A DNA stretch of 22,114 nucleotides from an uncultured Blautia sp. (GTDB lineage: Bacteria > Bacillota > Clostridia > Lachnospirales > Lachnospiraceae). The translations under genes and the position numbers were made by a program. The DNA lies in the NCBI RefSeq assembly GCF_934372025.1, contig NZ_CAKROJ010000039.1:1-22114 (forward strand). Direction: 5' to 3'. The notes beneath the pieces are model-generated. The model saw only the letters and a list, made by a program, of their open reading frames with translations, was not told where the DNA came from and made no database searches. Shown here piece by piece: positions 16,162 to 22,114 of the stretch (position 1 is its first letter; every line of letters starts with the position of its first letter).

Positions 16162-16176
16162 AGGAGAGTTTATATT

Positions 16177-16818
16177 ATGAATACAACATTAGAAAAACTT
16201 GGTAAATTCGGTGTCGTTCCTGTTGTTGTATTAGACGATGCCAACGATGCTGCACCTCTGGCAAAGGCTCTCTGCGATGGTGGTCTTGCCTGTGCCGAAG
16301 TAACGTTTCGTACTGATGCAGCCGAAGAATCCATCCGCATTATGACATCCCAGTATCCTGAGATGATCGTTGGTGCGGGCACTGTTCTTACAAAAGAGCA
16401 GGTTGACCGTGCAGTTGCCGCCGGAGCACGTTTTATCGTTACTCCTGGACTTGATCCGGAAATTGTCCGCTACTGTATGGAAAAAGGTGTCCCTGTAACT
16501 CCTGGAGTTGTAACTCCAAGCGAACTTGCTCAGGCTTATGCCCTCGGACTTCGTCTTGTGAAGTTTTTCCCGGCAGAGCCTTCAGGCGGACTTCCGATGA
16601 TCAAAGCGCTGGCTGCTCCATATAATATGATGCAGTTTATGCCTACAGGCGGCATCAGTGCTTCTACACTCTGCGATTATCTCCGCTATGAAAAAATCTT
16701 TGCATGCGGCGGAAGCTGGATGGTCAAAGGCAGCCTCATTAAATCCGGAGATTTTGATAAGATCACAGCCCTTACTAAAGAAGCTGTCGAACTTGTCCAT
16801 ACTGTCAGGGAGGTATAA
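16177..16818 (+). CDS. eda: KDPG/KHG aldolase
   Basis: Cleaves 2-keto-3-deoxy-6-phosphogluconate to pyruvate and glyceraldehyde 3-phosphate. 213 residues, the usual size of this class I aldolase. The Schiff-base lysine is Lys129 in LVKFFPAEPSGG, with Glu41 and Arg45 in the EVTFRT motif and VGAGTVL and FIVTPGLDPEIV further along; these line up with the E. coli Eda residues with a constant offset of four. AAAGGAG about 10 bases upstream supports the ATG at 16177, 15 bases after uxaB. It completes the pathway begun by UxaC. Confidence 0.95.
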   Translation: MNTTLEKLGKFGVVPVVVLDDANDAAPLAKALCDGGLACAEVTFRTDAAEESIRIMTSQYPEMIVGAGTVLTKEQVDRAVAAGARFIVTPGLDPEIVRYCMEKGVPVTPGVVTPSELAQAYALGLRLVKFFPAEPSGGLPMIKALAAPYNMMQFMPTGGISASTLCDYLRYEKIFACGGSWMVKGSLIKSGDFDKITALTKEAVELVHTVREV

Positions 16819-16820
16819 AA

Positions 16821-17849
16821 ATGGCTAAAGTCGTAACTTTAGGTGAGATCATGCTGAGACTCTCTCCTCCTGGATATCAGCGTTTTGCACAGGCACGTGA
16901 TTTTGAGATCAACTATGGCGGTGCAGAAGCCAATGTGGCTGCATCTCTGGCAGAATATGGTCATCATTCTGTTTTTCTTTCCAAAATACCGGAAAATGCC
17001 ATTGGCGATGCTGCGATCAGCACACTTCGAAGTTTAAATGTTGACTGTGACCACATTGCCCGCGGCGGCAAACGTCTTGGAATCTATTTCCTTGAAAACG
17101 GTGCCTCCGTTCGTCCTTCCAGTGTTGTTTATGACCGTGCAGATTCTTCAGTTACAAAAGCAGCTCCAGATGAGTTTGATTTCGACGAGATCTTTAAGGA
17201 TGCAGATCTTTTCCATGTATCCGGCATCACTCCGGTATTAAGCGAGGAAGCAAAAGAACTTACCTTAGCTGCATTAAAAAAGGCCAGAGAACACCATGTA
17301 ACGGTTTCTTTTGACCTGAATTATCGCTCTAAATTATGGACATCTGACATAGAAGGAAAGCAGAAAATGCTTACTGATATGATGGAATATGTCGATATCT
17401 GCTTCGGAAATGCCCGCGACGCTGCAAAATGTCTGGGCTACACAGAAAATGGTATTGATTTTATTGATGGTGAATATAATATCTGTGTGGATGAAAAACA
17501 TATGCGCAATGTATTAAATCATTACCATTTCACCCACCTGATCACAACCCTCCGTAACAGCATCAGCGCCTCCGACAATGGCTGGTCCGGTGCTGTCTGC
17601 ACCTCAGATGACTATTATAAAGGTCGTGATTATAAGCTTCATATCGTTGACCGCGTTGGCGGTGGAGATTCCTTTGCATCTGGTTTCCTTCATGGCATCC
17701 TTGCTGATATGGGAAGCAGAAAAGCACTTGAATTTGGACTTGCTGCTGCTGCGATCAAACACACAATTCCTGGTGATCTGAACTATATCACCGAATCCGA
17801 AGTCCTTTCCATGATTGAAAGCGATGGTGCAGGACGCGTACAGCGTTAA
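16821..17849 (+). CDS. kdgK: 2-keto-3-deoxygluconate kinase (PfkB family)
   Basis: Phosphorylates 2-keto-3-deoxygluconate to KDPG, the substrate of Eda. 342 residues, PfkB/ribokinase fold. Visible are the N-terminal LGEIMLRLSPPGYQRF and YGGAEANVAASLAEYG (substrate-binding Gly-Gly), FDLNYRSKLW, and the C-terminal PfkB signature VDRVGGGDSFASGF with the catalytic base at about Asp283. GGGAGG about 8 bases upstream overlaps the end of eda, and only two bases separate the two genes. Other PfkB sugar kinases are possible by sequence alone; the complete neighbouring pathway makes KDG the best substrate. It is the last gene before a terminator. Confidence 0.92.
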   Translation: MAKVVTLGEIMLRLSPPGYQRFAQARDFEINYGGAEANVAASLAEYGHHSVFLSKIPENAIGDAAISTLRSLNVDCDHIARGGKRLGIYFLENGASVRPSSVVYDRADSSVTKAAPDEFDFDEIFKDADLFHVSGITPVLSEEAKELTLAALKKAREHHVTVSFDLNYRSKLWTSDIEGKQKMLTDMMEYVDICFGNARDAAKCLGYTENGIDFIDGEYNICVDEKHMRNVLNHYHFTHLITTLRNSISASDNGWSGAVCTSDDYYKGRDYKLHIVDRVGGGDSFASGFLHGILADMGSRKALEFGLAAAAIKHTIPGDLNYITESEVLSMIESDGAGRVQR

Positions 17850-17894
17850 TCCTGTCGTTTTCATTCACTCTCTGATAATACACATATTTTGCGT

Positions 17895-17925
17895 AAAGAG
17901 GCCGTATTTTAACCGGCCTCTTTTT
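17895..17925 (+). terminator. Terminator of the uxaA-uxaB-eda-kdgK operon
   Basis: AAAGAGGCCG (17895-17904) and CGGCCTCTTT (17914-17923) form a 10-bp stem with a nine-base loop, followed by T residues to 17925. It lies 45 bases after the kdgK stop. On the minus strand only three T residues follow, so it would terminate nspC transcripts less well. The 82-base gap holds nothing else visible. Confidence 0.9.
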
Positions 17926-17931
17926 GCTGCT

Positions 17932-19158
17932 TTATTTATTAATGGAGTTTTTGCTTCCAAGTCTTTCTTTAAAATCTGTATAACCAAACTCTGTAAGCTG
18001 CTGCATCGTATCATCTGCACATCTGAGCCAGATATCCGGCAACGGCATTCCATTAAATGTATTATTTTTGCAGGTGGTATAGATAGCCATATCTCCAAAC
18101 ATCAGAAGATCTCCGTACTCCGGAAGCTGTCGGAATTTGTAATCTCCGATCACATCTCCTGACAGGCAGGTCGGCCCTCCAAGCCGAACTGTGATCCCAT
18201 TTTCTTCTGTCTCATCTGTTCCCAAAAGCGGTGGAAGATAAGGCATTTCCAGTACATCCGGCATGTGGCAGGCTGCACTGGCATCCACGATCGCGATCTG
18301 TGTCTCTCCGTTTTTCAGAATATCCAGCACACTGGTCAGGAGAAAACCTGCATTTAATGCCCATGCTTCACCAGGTTCAAGATACACCTCTGCATTCCAT
18401 TCCTCTTGTACCATCCGGATACAGCGTTCCAGTCGTTCAATATCGTAGCCTGGTCTTGTAATATGATGGCCACCGCCAAAGTTGATCCACTTTACTCTGG
18501 CTGCCAGATCACCAAAATGCTTCTTTACTGAAACAAGTGTTGTCTCCAGATCATCGGAATCCTGCTCACAGAGCGTATGAAAATGAAGACCATCCAGCAG
18601 ATCCGGAAGTTCCGGATTTTTCCGAATGGCTTCATCCCACTGTGCTCTAGTCGTACCCATACGGCTTCCCGGTGCACAGGGATCATAGATATCATGCCCC
18701 TCCTGAGTGGAGCATTCCGGATTGATCCGAAGTCCCACGCTCTTTCCTGCTTCTTTTGCTTTTAAACCAAAACGAAGGAGCTGCGATGGTGAATTAAACA
18801 CAATATGGTCTGCATACTGAAGAAGTTCTTCAAATTCATCTGCCCGGTAACCGGCGCAGAATACATGAACCTCTTTTTCCGGCATTTCCTCTGCTCCGAG
18901 TCGTGCCTCAAACAGCCCGCTGGCTTCCGTACCCGCAAGATACGGCTCAAAAAAACGATAACAGTCATAATTGCTGAACGCTTTCTGTGCCAGAAGCATC
19001 TTGCAGCCTGTTCGCTCAGACACTTCACCGAGCAGCTTTGCATTTTTTATAAGAGCTTTTTCATCCAGAATGTAGCAGGGTGTTTTTATATTCTGGAATT
19101 CCGGCGGGATCATTCCGCCGGTGGCTGTAAACGGAGTTCTTTTATCCAACCCTTCCAT
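17932..19158 (-). CDS. nspC: Carboxynorspermidine/carboxyspermidine decarboxylase
   Basis: Pyridoxal-phosphate enzyme that decarboxylates carboxyspermidine (or carboxynorspermidine) to spermidine (or norspermidine). 408 residues, of the alanine-racemase-fold family. The PLP lysine is Lys59 in KMLLAQKAFSNYDC. Other motifs are LRINPECSTQEGHDIYDPC, DGLHFHTLCEQDSDDLE, WINFGGGHHITRPGYD, EPGEAWAL and LGGPTCLSGDVIGDY with the conserved cysteine near the C-terminus. The start at 19158 overlaps the stop of the upstream dehydrogenase by one base (TGATG), giving coupled translation. The conserved part begins near the Met at residue 16 (MIPPEFQNIKTPCYILDEKA), so a start there is possible. It acts directly after the neighbouring dehydrogenase. 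Confidence 0.95.
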   Translation of the reverse strand: MEGLDKRTPFTATGGMIPPEFQNIKTPCYILDEKALIKNAKLLGEVSERTGCKMLLAQKAFSNYDCYRFFEPYLAGTEASGLFEARLGAEEMPEKEVHVFCAGYRADEFEELLQYADHIVFNSPSQLLRFGLKAKEAGKSVGLRINPECSTQEGHDIYDPCAPGSRMGTTRAQWDEAIRKNPELPDLLDGLHFHTLCEQDSDDLETTLVSVKKHFGDLAARVKWINFGGGHHITRPGYDIERLERCIRMVQEEWNAEVYLEPGEAWALNAGFLLTSVLDILKNGETQIAIVDASAACHMPDVLEMPYLPPLLGTDETEENGITVRLGGPTCLSGDVIGDYKFRQLPEYGDLLMFGDMAIYTTCKNNTFNGMPLPDIWLRCADDTMQQLTEFGYTDFKERLGSKNSINK

Positions 19159-20417
19159 CAGTCTACCAGCTTTGGATCGTGGCTTTCGCTGCGTGGCAGA
19201 CCATAACGGTCAAGCGCATCCAGGAACGGATCCGGATCAAATTCTTCTACAGTATATACACCTGGTCTGATCCATTTTCCAGTCAGCATCATAAGCGCTC
19301 CGCACATTGCCGGAACACCTGTTGTATAGCTGATTGCCTGGCTTCCTACTTCATGGTAGCATTCCTGATGGTCACATACGTTATAGATGTAGTATGTTTT
19401 TTCTTTTCCGTCTTTTACGCCAGTAAAGATACAGCCAATGTTTGTTTTTCCTTTTGTACGTGGTCCAAGGCTTGCCGGATCCGGAAGCAGTGCTTTCAGG
19501 AACTGGATCGGAACGATCTCCTGTCCATTGTACTGGATCGGTGTTGTGGAAAGCATTCCTACATCTTCAAGACAACGCATATGATCCAGATAACTCTGTC
19601 CAAAAGTCATGAAGAAACGAATACGTTTTACACCCGGAATTGTTTTTGCAAGAGACTCAATCTCCTCATGGTGGAGCAGATACATATCCTTATCTCCCAC
19701 CTGATCAAAGTTATATTCTCTCTTGATATCCATCGGCGGAATTTCCACCCAGTGTCCGTCTTCCCAGTAGCTTCCCGGTGCACTGACTTCGCGAAGATTG
19801 ATCTCCGGGTTAAAGTTTGTCGCAAATGCATATCCATGATCACCGCCGTTGCAATCCAGAATATCGATTGTATCGATCTGGTCAAATTCATGCTTTAATG
19901 CATGTGCACAGTAAGCCTGTGTGACACCCGGGTCAAATCCACATCCAAGAAGTGCTGTAAGTCCTGCATCTTCGAATTTTTTACGGTATGCCCACTGCCA
20001 GGAATAGTCAAAGTATGCGGAAAATCCTTCTTCTTTACAGCGTTTTTCATAGATTGCACGCCACTCCGGATCATCAGTGTCTTCCGGCTCATAGTTTGCT
20101 GTATCCATATAGTTTACGCCGCACGCCAGACATGCATCCATAATCGTCAGATCCTGATATGGAAGTGCAATGTTCATTACAAGATCCGGTTTGTAGCTGT
20201 TGATCAGTTCGATCAGCTGATCTACATCGTCAGCGTCCACCTTAGCTGTAGTAAGAACTGTTTTTGTCTTTCCTTTCAGTTTTTCTACGAGTGCATCACA
20301 TTTTTCTTTTGTACGGCTTGCAATACACATTTCTGTGAATACCTCATCTACCTGACAACATTTCTGAATTGCCACACTGGCTACTCCACCGCAGCCGATC
20401 ACTAATACTCTGCTCAT
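19158..20417 (-). CDS. Carboxynorspermidine/carboxyspermidine dehydrogenase (saccharopine dehydrogenase family)
   Basis: NADPH-dependent enzyme that condenses a diamine (putrescine or diaminopropane) with aspartate semialdehyde and reduces the product to carboxy(nor)spermidine. 419 residues. The N-terminal Rossmann motif is MSRVLVIGCGGVASVAIQKC; further motifs are PDLVMNIALPYQDLTIMDAC, GVNYMDTANYEP, ALLGCGFDPGVTQAYCAHAL and YNFDQVGDKDMYLLHHEE. Annotated elsewhere as saccharopine dehydrogenase or lys1/lys9-like, but the directly coupled nspC and the speB/speE neighbours identify the polyamine role. Two tandem AAAGGAG sites precede the ATG at 20417. Homology alone cannot separate the putrescine-, diaminopropane- or agmatine-using types. 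Confidence 0.92.
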   Translation of the reverse strand: MSRVLVIGCGGVASVAIQKCCQVDEVFTEMCIASRTKEKCDALVEKLKGKTKTVLTTAKVDADDVDQLIELINSYKPDLVMNIALPYQDLTIMDACLACGVNYMDTANYEPEDTDDPEWRAIYEKRCKEEGFSAYFDYSWQWAYRKKFEDAGLTALLGCGFDPGVTQAYCAHALKHEFDQIDTIDILDCNGGDHGYAFATNFNPEINLREVSAPGSYWEDGHWVEIPPMDIKREYNFDQVGDKDMYLLHHEEIESLAKTIPGVKRIRFFMTFGQSYLDHMRCLEDVGMLSTTPIQYNGQEIVPIQFLKALLPDPASLGPRTKGKTNIGCIFTGVKDGKEKTYYIYNVCDHQECYHEVGSQAISYTTGVPAMCGALMMLTGKWIRPGVYTVEEFDPDPFLDALDRYGLPRSESHDPKLVD

Positions 20418-20422
20418 AATTC

Positions 20423-20444
20423 TTCTCCTTTAATTCTCCTTTAA
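20423..20444 (-). repeat. Tandem duplicated Shine-Dalgarno element before the dehydrogenase gene
   Basis: On the minus strand TTAAAGGAGAA occurs twice head to tail (20434-20444 and 20423-20433), each copy with a full AAAGGAG core. The proximal core is about 9 bases before the ATG at 20417, the distal one about 20. It fills most of the 32-base gap after speB. Confidence 0.85.
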
Positions 20445-20449
20445 TAATA

Positions 20450-21307
20450 TTATTTTGCAATCGCCAGAAGCAGTTCACGAAGAACCTTGCAGGCTGTTGC
20501 AGTTGAAACACCACTCACATCCAGCATAGGAGCCAGTTCATTAACATCTGCTCCTACCACGTTCGCCTCTGAAACGGTGCGGATTGCTTTAAGAAGCTCT
20601 AAAAAACTCACGCCGCCCGCTTCCGGAGTCCCTGTTCCCGGAAATACCGACGGATCCATACAGTCCAGATCAATTGTAAAATATACCGGAACCTGTTTCT
20701 CTTTCAGTTCTCTGACGGTTTCTTTCAGCCCGTCAAAAGTAAACGGATGAAAATCTGTGTGTCTGGAAGCAAACTGAAATTCTTCTCTCTCTCCGCTTCG
20801 GATACAGAACTGATGGATATGGCCATCTCCCACAATTTCATGGCATCTTCGCAGAACACAGGCGTGACTTAGTTTAGCTCCCAGATAATCATCTCTTAAA
20901 TCTGCATGTGCATCAAAATGAATGATATGAAGATCTCGATATTTTGCAGCCACAGCACGCACTGCTCCCAGTGTCACCAGATGTTCTCCTCCCAGAAGCA
21001 GCGGAAATTTTTCTTCTTTTAAAATTTCTTCCGCTCTCTTTTGAATGTCTGAGAGTGCCATTTCGCTGCTGCCAAAGCAAAGCTCCAGATCTCCGCTGTC
21101 AAATACATTGATGTCCATAAGGTCTTTATCCTGATATGGACTGTAGGTCTCAAGGCCAAAGCTTTCGTGGCGCATGGCTGATGGGCCAAAGCGGGCACCC
21201 GGGCGAAAACTTGTTGTAGAATCAAAGGGTGCACCGTAAAGAACAATGGATGCCTCCTCAAAACTGCTTTCACAGCCAATAAAGGTTTCTATATTAGGTA
21301 CGATCAT
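20450..21307 (-). CDS. speB: Agmatinase (ureohydrolase family)
   Basis: Mn-dependent ureohydrolase that would release urea from agmatine to give putrescine. 285 residues, normal size. All six metal ligands of the arginase fold are present: His109 (LLGGEHLVTLG), Asp132, His134 and Asp136 (HFDAHADLRDDY), Asp213 and Asp215 (TIDLDCMDPSVFPGTGTPE). The start at 21307 has GGAGG about 9 bases upstream and follows the speE stop by three bases. The family also includes guanidinobutyrase, formiminoglutamase and aminopropylagmatine ureohydrolase. Its position between speE and the carboxyspermidine pair makes agmatine, or the aminopropylated agmatine, the likely substrate. Confidence 0.93.
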   Translation of the reverse strand: MIVPNIETFIGCESSFEEASIVLYGAPFDSTTSFRPGARFGPSAMRHESFGLETYSPYQDKDLMDINVFDSGDLELCFGSSEMALSDIQKRAEEILKEEKFPLLLGGEHLVTLGAVRAVAAKYRDLHIIHFDAHADLRDDYLGAKLSHACVLRRCHEIVGDGHIHQFCIRSGEREEFQFASRHTDFHPFTFDGLKETVRELKEKQVPVYFTIDLDCMDPSVFPGTGTPEAGGVSFLELLKAIRTVSEANVVGADVNELAPMLDVSGVSTATACKVLRELLLAIAK

Positions 21308-21310
21308 AAA

Positions 21311-22114
21311 TTAATCCTCCACTTCTTTCAGCATGTCTTCCAGAAAAGCCGGAAGATAAAAAGCTCCTTTATGGAGTCTGGTCGTATAATAACGTGTACG
21401 AAGATTTAATGCATTCCAGGTCTCTGCATCCAGATCGTCCACCGGATGATACTTTTTGCTTGCAAATCCAAACAGCCAGTAACCCGCAGCAAAGGTCGGG
21501 ATATGTGCCTGATAAACACGACTGATCTGGAAGGTGCTGGCAATTCTCTTATGACTGCGCTGCATGGCATGTGCATCTTCGGCATAAAACGGGCTTCCCT
21601 GCTGGTTTACCATAATTCCGTCATCCTTCAGTGCATTGTAACAGTTCCCATAAAACTCACGGGTAAACAGCCCTTCCGAAGGTCCAAACGGATCAGAAGA
21701 ATCTACGATGATCAGATCATATTTTGCCTCGCATCTTCGGATAAATCTCAGTGCATTTTCATAATGCAGATGTACTCTTCGGTCATCCAGTCTGCAGGCA
21801 TTTCCCGGAAGATAGGCGCGACAGGCTTCGACAACCATCGGGTCCATTTCCACCAGATCAATATGACGCACTCTGTCATATCTGGTCAGTTCACGGACAA
21901 CGCCGCCATCTCCGGCACCAATCACAAGAATATCTTTTGCTTCTTTATGGACCGACATCGGCACATGTGTGATCATCTCATCATAAATAAATTCATCACG
22001 CTCTGTCAGCATTACATTTCCATCCAGAGTCAGCACGCGGCCGAATTCCGGTGTCTCAAAAATATCAATTCTCTGATACTCACTCTGTCTGGAATAAAGC
22101 TGGCGGTTTACACG
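21311..22114 (-). CDS. speE: Spermidine synthase (polyamine aminopropyltransferase), N-terminus beyond the right edge
   Basis: Transfers an aminopropyl group from decarboxylated S-adenosylmethionine to putrescine. The frame stays open to the window end; I read 267 residues, beginning RVNRQLYSRQSEYQRIDIFE and passing through FGRVLTLDGNVM, so only about 20 residues are missing. Family motifs: DEFIYDEMITHVP, VIGAGDGGVVRELTRYD (SAM-binding glycine loop, GAGDGG where GGGDGG is commoner), DLVEMDPMVVEACR, and the active-site stretch YDLIIVDSSDPFGPSEGLF. It is the most upstream visible gene of the polyamine operon, so the promoter is outside. Whether speD or speA precedes it cannot be seen. Confidence 0.94.
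   Translation of the reverse strand, partial: RVNRQLYSRQSEYQRIDIFETPEFGRVLTLDGNVMLTERDEFIYDEMITHVPMSVHKEAKDILVIGAGDGGVVRELTRYDRVRHIDLVEMDPMVVEACRAYLPGNACRLDDRRVHLHYENALRFIRRCEAKYDLIIVDSSDPFGPSEGLFTREFYGNCYNALKDDGIMVNQQGSPFYAEDAHAMQRSHKRIASTFQISRVYQAHIPTFAAGYWLFGFASKKYHPVDDLDAETWNALNLRTRYYTTRLHKGAFYLPAFLEDMLKEVED

Noticed and set aside
19179..20405. Long plus-strand open frames (239 and 167 codons) opposite the dehydrogenase
   Set aside because: Composition typical of antisense frames, no initiation signals, and the minus-strand gene is full length with motifs and coupling to neighbours.
1..22114. Search for CRISPR arrays, insertion sequences, prophage, tRNA/rRNA genes or defence systems
   Set aside because: No regularly spaced repeats, transposase or integrase frames, RNA gene signatures or defence-type domains were seen; all sizeable frames belong to metabolic or regulatory families.

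Overview
The window looks like a chromosomal stretch from a low-to-moderate GC, Gram-positive anaerobe, most likely a gut Lachnospiraceae (Blautia/Dorea/Roseburia-like). The basis is the strong AAGGAGG-type ribosome binding sites, solute-binding lipoproteins with Gram-positive lipoboxes, an msm-type sugar ABC cluster without its own ATPase, a TRAP-linked hexuronate cluster and the carboxyspermidine polyamine route. The genus is inferred, not proven. Nineteen protein genes were found (two cut by the window edges). There is no RNA gene, insertion sequence, prophage or CRISPR array. Genes are densely packed and none looks broken.

Layout: (1) 1-1060: the N-terminal part of a family 5 (oligopeptide-type) solute-binding protein on the minus strand, with a promoter region carrying a 10-bp direct repeat at 21-bp period, then the terminator of the next operon. 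(2) 1115-7428: an alpha-galactoside uptake unit. The minus-strand operon msmE-msmF-msmG-aga (binding protein, two permeases, GH36 alpha-galactosidase) diverges from an AraC-family regulator. (3) 7484-17849: a galacturonate unit. The minus-strand operon dctP-dctQ-dctM-uxaC (TRAP transporter plus uronate isomerase) is followed by a LacI-family regulator gene behind a terminator. It diverges from the plus-strand operon uxaA-uxaB-eda-kdgK. The 264-bp divergent region holds two near-identical LacI-type operators, one just downstream of each predicted -10 box. (4) 17932-22114: the minus-strand polyamine operon speE-speB-carboxy(nor)spermidine dehydrogenase-nspC, with speE cut by the right edge.

How it fits together: alpha-galactosides (raffinose/melibiose type) would be imported by MsmEFG and split inside the cell by the GH36 enzyme. 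Galacturonate would enter through the TRAP transporter and be isomerised by UxaC to tagaturonate, reduced by UxaB to altronate, dehydrated by UxaA to KDG, phosphorylated by KdgK and cleaved by Eda to pyruvate and glyceraldehyde 3-phosphate. The polyamine genes would turn agmatine into putrescine and then spermidine through the carboxyspermidine route.

I did not find an evidently new biological system; the gene content is recognisable metabolism. The points most worth a second look are regulatory: the paired operators, the 21-bp direct repeat and a duplicated Shine-Dalgarno element. The coexistence of SpeE with the carboxyspermidine route is also of interest.
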